Below are positions 38,701-48,530 of a stretch of DNA of 64,000 nt, one piece after another. The translations under genes were made by a program, and so were the position numbers. Every line of letters begins with the position of its first letter. The first letter of the stretch is position 1. Below the pieces are notes generated by a model. It was given only the letters and a program-made list of their open reading frames with translations, was not told the DNA's origin and did not search any database. The DNA is from Anadara kagoshimensis (lineage: Eukaryota; Mollusca; Bivalvia; Arcoida; Arcidae), in NCBI GenBank assembly GCA_021292105.1, contig CM037861.1:34998172-35062171 (forward strand), read 5' to 3'.

Positions 38701-41700
38701 TATGACATACTACGCGACCGTACACTATATCCACTAGCATACCCGTGTTGTATATGACATACTACACACCCGTACACTACATCCACTATCATACCCGTCT
38801 TGTATATGACATAGAACACACCCCTACGCTACATCCACTAGCATACCCGTGTTGTATATGACATACTACACACCCGTACACTACATCCACTAGCATACCC
38901 GTCTTGTATATGACATACTACACACCCGTACACTACATCTACCAGCATACCCGTGTTGTTATAACATGCTACGCTCCCGTACACTATATCCACTAGCATA
39001 CCCGTGTTGTATATGACATACTACACACCCGTACACTACATCCACTAGCATACCCGTCTTTTATATGACATACAACACACCCATACACTACATCCACCAG
39101 CATACCCGTGTTGTATATGACATACTACACACCCGTACACTACATCCACTAGCATACCCGTCTTTTATATGACATACTACACACCCATACACTACATCCA
39201 CCAGCAAACCCGTGTTGTATATGACATACAACACACCCATACACTACATCCACCAGCATACTCGTGTTGTATATGACATACTACACACCCGTACACTACA
39301 TCCACTAGCATACCCGTCTTGTATATGACGTCGACATACTACACACCCATACACTACATCCACCAGCATACCCGTCTTTTATATGACATACAACACACCC
39401 ATACACTACATCCACCAGCTTTCCCGTGTTGTATATGACATACAACCACCCATACACTACATCCACTAGCATACCCGTGTTGTATATGACATACTACGCG
39501 CCTCTACACTATATCCACCAGCATACCCGTGTTGTATATGACATACTACGCGCCTCTACACTATATCCACCAGCATACCCGTGTTGTATATGACATACTA
39601 CGCCCTCTACACTATATCCACCAGCATACCCGTGTTGTATATGACATACTACGCGCCTGTACACTATATCCACCAGCATACCCGTGTTGTATATGACATA
39701 CTACGCGCCTCTACACTATATCCACCAGCATACCCGTGTTGTATATGATACTACACACCCGTACGCTACATCCACTAGCATACCCTTTTGTATATGACAT
39801 ACTACACACCCGTACACTACATCCACCAGCATACCCGTGTTGTATATGACATACTACGCGCCCGTACACTACATCCACTAGCATACCCGTGTTGTATTTG
39901 ACATACTACGCGCCCGTACACTATTTCCACCAGCATACCCGTGTTGTATATAACATACTACGCGCCCATACACTGCATCCACCAGCATACCCGTGTTGTA
40001 TATGACATACAACACACCCATACACTACATCCACCAGCATACCCGTCTTGTATATGACATACTAAACACCCGTACGCTACATCCACTAGCATACCCGTCT
40101 TGTATATGACATACTACACACCCGTACACTACATCCACTAGCATACCCGTCTTGTATATGACATACTACACACCCGTACACTACATGCACTAGCATACCC
40201 GTGTTGTATATGACATACTACGCGCCCGTACACTACATCCACTAGCATACCCGTGTTGTATTTGACATACTACGCGCCCGTACACTATATCCACCAGCAT
40301 ACCCGTGTTGTATATAACATACTACACACACGTACACTACATCCACCAGCATACCCGTCTTGTATATGACATACAACACACCCATACACTACATCCACCA
40401 GCATACCCGTCTTGTATATGACATACTAAACACCCGCTACATCCACTAGCATACCCGTCTTGTATATGACATACTACACACCCGTACACTACATCCACTA
40501 GCATACCCGTGTTGTATATGACATACTACACACCCGTACACTACATCCACCAGCATACCCGTGTTGTACATAACATGCTACATATCCGTACACTACATCC
40601 ACTAGCATACCCGTATTGTATATAAGATAACACTACATCCACTAGCATACCAGTGTTGTTTATGACATATTACGCGCCCGTACACTATATCCACTAGCAT
40701 ACCCGTGTTGTATATGACATACTACGCACCCGTACACTACATCCACTAGCATACCCGTGTTGTATATGACATACTACGCGCCCGTACACTACATCCACTA
40801 GCATACCCGTCTTTTATATGACATACTAAACACCCGTACGCTACATCCACTAGCATACCCGTCTTGTATATGACATACTACACCCGTACACTACATCCAC
40901 TAGCATACCCGTGTTGTATATGACATACTACACACCCGTACACTACATCCACCAGCATACCCGTTGTATATAACATGCTACATATCCGTACACTACATCC
41001 ACTAGCATACCCGTCTTGTATATAAGATAACACTACATCCACTAGCATACCAGTGTTGTTTATGACATATTACGCGCCCGTACACTATATCCACTAGCAT
41101 ACCCGTGTGTATATGACATACTACACACCCGTACACTACATCCACTAGCATACCAGTGTTGTTTATGACATATTACGCGCCCGTACACTATATCCACTAG
41201 CATACCCGAGTGTATATGACATACTACACACCCGTACACTATATCCACTAGCATACCCGTGTTGTTTATGACATATTACGCACCCGTACACTACATCCAC
41301 TAGCATACCAGTGTTGTTTATGACATATTACGCGCCCGTACACTACATCCACTAGCATACCCGTGTGTATATGACATACTACGCGCCCGTACACTACATC
41401 CACTAGCATACCCGTGTTGTATATGACATACTACGCGCCCGTACACTACATCCACTAGCATACCCGTCTTTTATATGACATACTACACACCCGTACACTA
41501 CATCCACTAGCATACTCGTCTTTTATATGACATACTACACACCCGTACACTACATCCACTAGCATACCCGTCTTTTATATGACATACTACACACCCGTAC
41601 ACTACATCCACTAGCATACCCGTCTTTTATATGACATACTACGCGCCCGTACACTACATCCACTAGCATACCCGTGTTGTATATGACATACTACACACCC

Positions 41701-42136
41701 GTACACTACATCCACTAGCATACTCGTGTTGTATATGACATACTACGCGCCCGTACACTACATCCACTAGCATACCCGTCTTTATATGACATACTACGCG
41801 CCCGTGCACTACATCCACTAGCATACCTGTGTTGTATATGACATACAACACACCCGTACACTACATCCACTAGCATACCCGTCTTGTATATGACATACTA
41901 CACACCCTTGCAGTACATCCACTAGCATACCTGTGTTGTATATGACATACTACGCACCCGTACACTACATCCACTAGCATACCTGTGTTGTATATGACAT
42001 ACTACACACCCGTACACTACATCCACCAGCATACCCGTGTTGTATATGACATACTACGCACCCGTACACTACATCCACTAGCATACCCGTGTTGTATATG
42101 ACATACTACACACCCGTACACTACATCCACTAGCAT
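29704..42136. repeat. Satellite 3: 52-bp tandem array, main block
   Basis: About 240 copies of the unit CTACATCCAC(C/T)AGCATACC, then CGT(G/C)TTGTATATGACATA, then CTACACACCCGTACA. Main variants are CACCAG/CACTAG, GTGTTG/GTCTTG/GTCTTT, TACACACCC/TACGCGCCC/CAACACACC and ACTACATCC/ACTATATCC. Because 52 is not a multiple of 3, long stop-free frames arise in which the reading shifts every unit; they encode only repeats such as YIHQHTRVVYD and are not genes. Marker variants show nested higher-order repeats between about 31.5 and 39.9 kb. I do not recognise the satellite, and there is no CENP-B box in the unit. Confidence 0.97.
31520..39900. repeat. Higher-order repeats within satellite 3 (624 bp inside about 3.08 kb)
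   Basis: Rare private markers recur at fixed spacing. An inserted AAGCTT lies at 31520, 34600 and 37666 (spacing 3080 and 3066). TGACGTCGAC lies at 30791, 34027, 37097 and 39326. CCAGCTTTCCCGTG lies near 34117, 37187 and 39416. GCCAGTACCCAAT lies at 32688, 33312, 35766, 36386 and about 38613, which gives a 624-bp block (12 units) duplicated within copies 1 and 2 but single in copy 3. The first kilobase of copy 2 is nearly identical to copy 1 (31.6-32.5 versus 34.7-35.6 kb). Later parts differ mainly by one-base deletions. Confidence 0.9.
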
Positions 42137-42760
42137 CACTAGAAGGGGGTTTTACCGGAATAATTGCGAAAATCCAGAATAATCAGACCAAATCCGGAAT
42201 AAACCAAATTGATCCGGAATAATCAGGTAAAGTCCGGAATAAACCGGTAAAATCCGGAATAATCAGGCAAAATCCGGAATAATCAAGCAAAATCCGGAAT
42301 AATTGGACTATTTTGTTACGGTAAGTTTTCCGTAATCTAAAAATTACGGTAAGTGTCTGATTATTCCGGAAAATGACCGATTATTACGGAAAAAGTCTAA
42401 TTATTCCGGCAAATGTCCAATTATTACGGGAAATTTTCTAAAAAATAATAATTTTTTAAAAAATTTTTACCGTAATAATTGGACATTTGCCGGAATAGTT
42501 AGATTTTTACCGTAATAATCAGTCAAGTTACCGTAATAATCAGACACTTGCCGGAATTTTCAGAATCCGTAAAATTTACCGTAAAAACATTCTTATTATT
42601 CCGGATTTTGACCAATTATTCCGGATTTTGTCCGATTATTTCGGATTTGGTCTAAAAATTCTGGAATTGATCTAAATATTCCGGATTTTCGCAAAGATTA
42701 CGGAAAGTGTCTTACTATTCCGGAATTTCGCAATTATTCCGGTAAAACCCCTTTCTAGTG
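42137..42760. mobile_element. CACTA-type (CMC/EnSpm) MITE, 624 bp, inside satellite 3
   Basis: It begins CACTAGAAGGGGGTTTTACC and its reverse-complemented right end begins CACTAGAAAGGGGTTTTACC. The inverted repeat continues (GGAATAATTGCGAAA) for about 39 bp with three or four mismatches. It is flanked by a 3-bp duplication CAT (42134-42136 and 42761-42763) of the satellite's own TAGCATACC. Both the CACTA terminus and the 3-bp duplication are diagnostic of the CACTA superfamily. The interior is made of repeated TCCGGAATAATC-like motifs that run in opposite directions in the two halves and meet at an AT-rich palindrome near 42445. No coding capacity, so it depends on a transposase encoded elsewhere. 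Confidence 0.9.
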
Positions 42761-42763
42761 CAT

Positions 42764-43172
42764 ACCCGTCTTGTATATGACATACTACACACCCGTGCAC
42801 TACATCCACTAGCATACCTGTGTTGTATATGACATACTACACACCCGTACACTACATCCACTAGCATACCCGTATTTTATATGACATAGTACACACCCGT
42901 TTTTACCGTCGCATCAACAATGTTTGCGACATGATCGTCAAGTTTATTAATCTCCTTGCAATGATTACATGTTTGTGCATGTTGTATTGTTGTAGGCTTA
43001 TGTCTTTCAGATGTGCCAGTGTGTTTTGTTCAGTGGCTCTCTGTAGTGGCACACACTGGCATACCCGTATTTTATATGACATAGTACACACCCGTTTTTA
43101 CCGTCGCATCAACAATGTTTGCGACATGATCGTCAAGTTTATCATGGCTCTCTGTAGTGGCACACACTGGGG
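42764..43172. repeat. Right edge of satellite 3 with duplicated boundary segment
   Basis: The satellite resumes after the MITE and ends near 42897. The junction sequence CATACCCGTATTTTATATGA through CACACCCGTTTTTACCGTCG and CGTCAAGTTTAT occurs at about 42866-42949 and again at about 43062-43143. GGCTCTCTGTAGTGGCACAC follows at 43026 and again at 43146. So the array edge plus about 110 bp of flanking sequence was duplicated in tandem (offset 196 bp), and the second copy lacks most of the flanking part. Confidence 0.85.
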
Positions 43173-44219
43173 GTGTAGCTTACAGAGTCAACACGCCACT
43201 CCCCAATAACATTATTATAACTAGTGGATATCTATCACCTTAGCCAAATACGGCCTGCCAAATGAGGAAGCAGTAACTCAAATTTTAAGTTTTTATATGT
43301 ATGACACTAGCCCGGTTGGAACCAACAAACTTCCAGATCTTCAGGAGGACGCTATATACCACTGAGCGTTCAAAGCGGTCAAAAACAATAGATTGTTGAT
43401 CCAGAGATATTGCAAGCCTAGGCTTATCAAGTGGTATGGCTTTATCATTAATATATTCACTATATTGGAAGATTATATGGCTTTTTGTGTCCAAGAAAAG
43501 ATTATTTAAATACCAAAACTCGGTTCTGTGTGACTGAACATGATTGATAGACGACGGAAGAACTCGTCGTAGTGAGTATAGTCAGTCCCACTGGTATATA
43601 GGAAAAACAAATTTCTCTCATCAGTGTATGTCTTCAATGTTCAATTTTTAAAGAGATGTTATAACTTGTATTGATCTCCAATGGTAATTGATCTTTTTCT
43701 TCTTCTTTTTTTTTTTTTTGGGGGGGGGGGGGTTACACAATAGTTTAAGTCGATAATTATGGACATTACCCGGATAGGCAATGCCAATTTTGATATTAAC
43801 GAGGATTGACTTCGGGATCTACAAGTTCTAAACCTTTTTCAGTGCTTCAGTACTTCGAGATTTCTGCAATCCTCAAAGACATACATAACAAATATGTTGT
43901 TTTCTCAGCTAATAAAGCTTCCTACAGCATTATTCCCGTTTGAAAGAGGTTATACTTTGAATGCCCTATGGCATATTTAGATATATTTATTCTACATCTG
44001 TGATCAAACAAATATGGATGCTAAAATTCTAGTAAATAATTACTTATACGTCTTATCTCAAATAGTTTTTCTCATGTAATGTAAAATGTATGAAAACGTT
44101 TGGCATTTCTATACTTTACACCATTACCCTTCATTCGCAATGACAAGAACGTCCAAAACATATCATTTAATTTTAAATTATCCTTTTACAAAAACTGTTA
44201 TCAAAAATATAAATAGCCA
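43173..44219. other. Spacer with a poly-T/poly-G tract
   Basis: No gene supported. At about 43690-43733 a T-rich run changes abruptly into a run of about 14 G, a sequence prone to slippage and to assembly error. The rest is ordinary AT-rich sequence. Confidence 0.5.
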
Positions 44220-44227
44220 GTGGTGAA

Positions 44228-45512
44228 CAGGCATGGGGTAATGCTAATTTGTAATTGTAATGCCCTGTAATGCATTACATTTCTCAAAGTAATGCATGTA
44301 ATGAGTAATGCCTTAATTTTTGCATTACATGTAATTGTAATGTAATGCATTATATAGACAAAAATGCATGTAATTTAAGCATTACATGGCATTACATAGC
44401 ATTACTTCTCTGTATTAAATGTTAGATATTATTACCATTACAATTCAGGGCTAGTAAGTACCTACAGGCTACTTTTTCCCTAATATAAAATATGAAAATC
44501 GATGTCTAGAACAAATTGTAACTTTGAACTGTTAATTTGTCAAACTAATGATTTATTTCATTCAACCTTAATACTAAAACTATATAAAATGCTAAAAAGT
44601 TAGTATACTTCAGATCATTTTGAATTTCCAACAAATGTAAAGGGTAAAAATACATTTTAAAGCAAAATGCAAATGCTGTTTTTAGTACTATCGGGAAGTC
44701 AAAAGATCACATCAAAATTTGCAACATATCTAAATATAAGTTCAGTAACTACAATAATTTGTAATTTTGCTTTAACTGATAACCTGTGATGAAAACAATT
44801 TTATTTTTACCAGAGATTGTTTTTTAAGTCCTTTTTATATGCTATTAAGGTAACCTATCTTTAATGATTAAAAAAGTTATTTGTTAAGTATGGTTTATAA
44901 TTTACACCTGACAATACCACTAATTAGTTTGTATACCTATCAACTCCTTTTACTGTTTTGATTTAATGGTAATTAAGAAACATTCAGTGAATGAAATAAA
45001 TAAAAAAAAAAACATATAACATAAAAAATTCCTTACAGCATCTCTGTTTTTCTTCTTCTTAATTTTTAGAGTAAAACAGAAATGTATATTTGGATAATAA
45101 AAAGCCTGACATAGATGAACAATCAACTTTGACAAATTTTGTAAAACCTACTGGTAAACAGCAGAAATATCAGTTAAATGACCCAAAGCAAAAAGAATCT
45201 ATACATACACTTATTGACTATATATACTCCTGTTTTTAATTTTAACAGTTGAAAATCAAAACATAAGAACTTTATAGAAAAAGAACCCAAAATTTCAATT
45301 TCAAATTCTGAATCCGAAACATATCGTATTTATATGTTTGGATTCTTTATGAAATGTAATGTGTAATATAATGCATTACTTTGGTAAAGTAATTGTAATG
45401 TAATGCATTACTTTCCAAAATACATGTAATTGTAATTGTAATATAATGCTACTTTTGTCAAAGTAATTGTAATGTAATGCATTACATTGCAATGTAATTC
45501 GCCCCATGCCTG
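44228..45512 (+). mobile_element. hAT DNA transposon remnant, 1285 bp, with exact 8-bp TSD
   Basis: It begins CAGGCATGGGG and ends with the exact complement CCCCATGCCTG. It is flanked on both sides by GTGGTGAA (44220-44227 and 45513-45520). An 8-bp duplication with CAG-type short inverted ends is diagnostic of the hAT superfamily. Both subterminal regions are packed with GTAATTGTAATGTAATGCAT motifs in opposite orientations, as often seen in hAT families. A fragment of transposase sequence remains inside. The element is much shorter than an autonomous hAT (usually 2.5-5 kb), so it is an internally deleted copy. The perfect TSD indicates a young insertion. Confidence 0.93.
45075..45239 (+). pseudogene. 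hAT transposase fragment (BED-to-catalytic linker)
   Basis: A stop-bounded frame of 54 codons reads DEQSTLTNFV, then KYQLNDPKQKESIHTLIDYI. This fits the segment of hAT transposases between the N-terminal BED finger and the catalytic core, where the family shows QxTLTxF followed by a Y...DPRQKxIxxALxxxI pattern. It ends in TAA soon after, where intact proteins continue with the PFSVVEDxGF-type motif. No start codon or BED finger is readable upstream. It is a relic within the 1285-bp element; alignment is by eye only. Confidence 0.7.
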
Positions 45513-45520
45513 GTGGTGAA

Positions 45521-45900
45521 CAGGGATTCTGGTTATTTTTTTTCAAAACTCATACGGACTGCAAACACAAATATATTCTATCAACAAAATGTTAGCGTTT
45601 TTGATAGACAACATATTTGTTCCACATCGCATAGTTACATGTTTCGTAAAGTCACAATTTTACACGTGGTGATTGAAGCTAGCTCAACAGGAGGTCCATG
45701 TGTTAAATAAAAATACACCCGCCAGGTATCTGAGGCCGGCTGTTCCGGAAGGAAAGAAGAATATGTTTGCCAGTTTTCAAATCGTTTATTTAGCCATTTA
45801 TGGTTTTGAATATGGACTGGTATGTTTTGTATTGATAACTTAAATTCTGACTCTTTTTAAAAGGTAGTCCATATGTATTTGTCTTTCCAAATAATATTTT
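45521..45900. other. Short spacer between hAT and H1 elements
   Basis: No gene. GCCAGGTATCTGAGGCCGGC and TGTTCCGGAAGG near 45720-45755 faintly resemble the R1 dispersed family (59318-59430), but the match is too weak to call. Confidence 0.3.
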
Positions 45901-48218
45901 TAGCTCACCTGAGCCAAAGGCTCAGATGAGCTATTGCAATCTATCACCGTCCGTCGTCCGTTGTGCGTCGTCCGTCGTCCGTCGTGCGTCGTCCGTCGTG
46001 CGTAAACTTTACATTTTAATCTTCTCCTCCAAAACTACTGGGCCATATTTGATGAAACTTGGTGATTATCATGCCTGGGTAACAGCCTTTCAAAATTATG
46101 TTCGGGGTTTGGCCACGCCCAACAAGATGGCCGCTGTTACTAAAAATAGCAAAAAGAACAAAAAAATCTTCTTCTCTGGAAAACAAATAGTGCAGGCAAA
46201 TTTTGATTGGATATTTGGATTCAGCATACCTGGGAACATTAAAATTGTGTTTTTCATGAAAATTAGACGAAAAATAGGTTACGCGTTTTTTGCGTAAAAT
46301 TATGTAATTTTTAAAATGAGACATTTATTGTTATAACTTCATAACGGCTGAAGATAATTGTATGGAGTTTTCACTGTTGATCTTGTCTTGCAATTTTCTT
46401 CAAATTGATGTCAAGGTCGAAGGTCAAGGTCATGTCCCAGTTTTTGACCTTTGATAAAAAATGCTATTTTTTTTAACATTTCTTGAGATAATGGCATAGG
46501 ATTTTCAGTTATTTGTAGGTATTGACATGACGGTCATTTTGATACATAGATCAGGGTCATGGGTTCAAAGGTCAAGGTCACAGATGTCCAAGAATACCAA
46601 AATAGTTAATTATCTGCAAAACTATGAATTTTTTGTATAGGCATGTATATCAGAATATTGTAGGTAATGGCACAATGGTCATTTTGATATATGAATAAAG
46701 GTCATGGGTTCAAAGGTCAAGGTCACAGATGTAAACAAGTACTGAAATGGTTAATTATCTCAAAAACTATAAACTTTTTGTATAGGCATGTATATTGGAA
46801 TATTGTAGGTATTGGCCTAACGATCATTTTGATATATGAATGAAGGTCATAGGTTCAAATGTCAAGGTCATAGAATTGAACAAATACTTAAATGGTTAAT
46901 TATCTCAAAAACTATAAACTTTTTGTATAGGCATGTATATTGGAATATTGTAAGTATTGGCCTAACGATCATTTTGATATATGAATAAAGGTCATAGGTT
47001 TAAAGGTCAAGGTCATAGCTGCGAACGAATATTTAAATGGTTAATTATCTCAAAAACTATAAACTTTTTGTATAGGCATGTATATTAGAATATTGTAGGC
47101 ATTTGCACAACAATCATTTTGATATATGAGTGAAGGTCATAGGTTCAAAGGTCAAGGTCATAGCTGCGAACGAATATTTAAATGGTTAATTATCTCAAAA
47201 ACTATAAACTTTTTGTATAGGCATGTATATAAGAATATTGTAGGCATTTGCACAACACTCATTTTGATATATGAATGAAGTTCATAGGTTCAAAGGTCAA
47301 GGTCATAGATGCAAACGAATACTTAAATGGTTAATTATCTCAGAAACTATAAACTTTTTGTATAGGCATGTATATTAGAATATTGTAGGTATTGGCCTAT
47401 CGATCATTTTGATATATGAATGAAGGTCATAGGTTCAAAGGTCAAGGTCATTGATGCAATGAATACTTAAATGGTTAATTATCTCAAAGACTATAAACTT
47501 TTTGTATAGGCATGTATATTGAAATAAGGTACGTATTGGCCTAACGATCATTTTAATATATGAATGAAGGTCATAGGTTCAAAGGTCAACTTCATAGACG
47601 CGAACGAATACTTAAATGGTTAATTATCTCAAAAACTATAAACTTTTTGTATAGGCATGTATATTGAAATAAGGTACGTATTGGCCTAACGATCATTTTA
47701 ATATATGAATGAAGGTCATAGGTTTCAAAGGTCAACTTCATAGACGCGAACGAATACTTAAATGGTTAATTATCTCAAAACTATAAACTTTTTGTATAGC
47801 ATGTATATTGGAATGTTGTAGGCATTTGCACAACAATCATTTTGATATATGAATGAGGTCATAGGTTCAAAGTCAAGGTCATAGATGCAAACGAATACTT
47901 AAATGGTTAATTATCTCAAAAACTATAAACTCTTTGTATAGGCATGTATATTGGAATATTGTAGGTATTGGCCTAATGCATATTTTAATATACAGATGTT
48001 TTAGCTGTTTATAATAATATATTGTAGCTAGACTTTAATGTTATATATGCATACTTATACATAATTATTATAATTAATTTGCAAAAACTTGCATATTATT
48101 GGCCCTTACTGCTGAATATTTTGATATCCTCTTTTATTAATGTCATTGACCATTGAACCTCTTGCATAAGATATGTACTCTTCCTCAGGTGAGCGATAAG
48201 GCCCATGGGCCTCTTGTT
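45901..48218 (+). mobile_element. Hairpin-ended dispersed element H1, full-length copy
   Basis: The left end is AGCTCACCTGAGCCAAAGGC, followed by a GTCGTCCGTCGTGCG microsatellite (45950-46003) and a unique segment with AACAAGATGGCCGC. The centre is about ten tandem repeats of about 145 bp. The right end reads TCCTCAGGTGAGCGATAAGG, the hairpin GGCCCATGGGCC, then CTTGTT. CTCACCTGAG at the left is the inverted form of CTCAGGTGAG near the right end, a subterminal inverted repeat. Subterminal inverted repeats, a terminal hairpin and a central minisatellite match the layout of Helentron-associated elements such as the oyster pearl family; that is an inference from layout. AATATTTTTA flanks both sides and could be chance or a duplication. 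No protein is encoded; a 123-codon frame at 45926-46297 is repeat-derived. Confidence 0.85.
46605..47990 (+). repeat. Central 145-bp tandem repeats of element H1
   Basis: Units are marked by GGTTAATTATCTCAAAAACT at about 46605, 46750, 46895, 47040, 47186, 47330, 47476, 47620, 47766 and 47909. Each holds TTTTGTATAGGCATGTATAT, GAATATTGTAGGTATTGGC, ATTTTGATATATGAATGAAG and AGGTTCAAAGGTCAAGGTCA. Two adjacent units (from 47476 and 47620) share TTGAAATAAGGTACGTATTG and so were duplicated most recently. The AGGTCAAGGTCA motif resembles a nuclear-receptor half-site pair, but it is a property of the repeat and not evidence of regulation here. Confidence 0.9.
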
Positions 48219-48530
48219 AAATATTTTTAGATATAAAATGCATAAAGTTGACATGTGTATCTACAAGTCCATGAACAAACAATAATAGTCTTTAAAAGTA
48301 GATGTATTCACTTAAAACCAATGTTACCTATCTATATAAATTGATGCTATAAACAACTCCTTATTTCAATGACAATCTAGCCTATAAATACACCCCTATC
48401 TCTTAAACATCTGTTTAGATTAATATGACAAGATAACGTTGTTGGTAAATCATGCAAATTGGACTGAGAAGATCGAATGAAAGAATTGAAACATGATCAC
48501 CTTTATGTCAATAAATCTAAAGATAATTCA
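48219..48530. other. Short spacer
   Basis: AT-rich sequence between element H1 and the 60-bp minisatellite. No feature seen. Confidence 0.4.

Noticed and set aside
29704-42136. Many open frames of 60-90 codons with repeated YIHQHTRVVYDIL or GCVVCHIQ peptides
   Set aside because: They are readings of the 52-bp satellite. The unit length shifts frame every copy, and the same peptides appear on both strands; there is no start, splice or domain evidence.
25212-42897. Functional centromere
   Set aside because: The satellite has higher-order structure, but no CENP-B-like box is present and sequence alone cannot show centromere function; the two other satellites nearby are unrelated.
45926-46297. 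123-codon plus-strand frame beginning MSYCNLSPSVV
   Set aside because: It lies entirely within dispersed element H1 and its first part translates the GTCGTCCGTCG microsatellite.
46605-47990. Array of nuclear-receptor response elements (AGGTCAAGGTCA)
   Set aside because: The motif is part of each repeat unit of a dispersed element, so its repetition needs no regulatory explanation.
45888-48230. AATATTTTTA on both sides of H1 as a proven target-site duplication
   Set aside because: AT-rich 10-mers recur by chance here and the exact ends are not fixed; it is left as a possibility that would argue against a Helitron-like mechanism.
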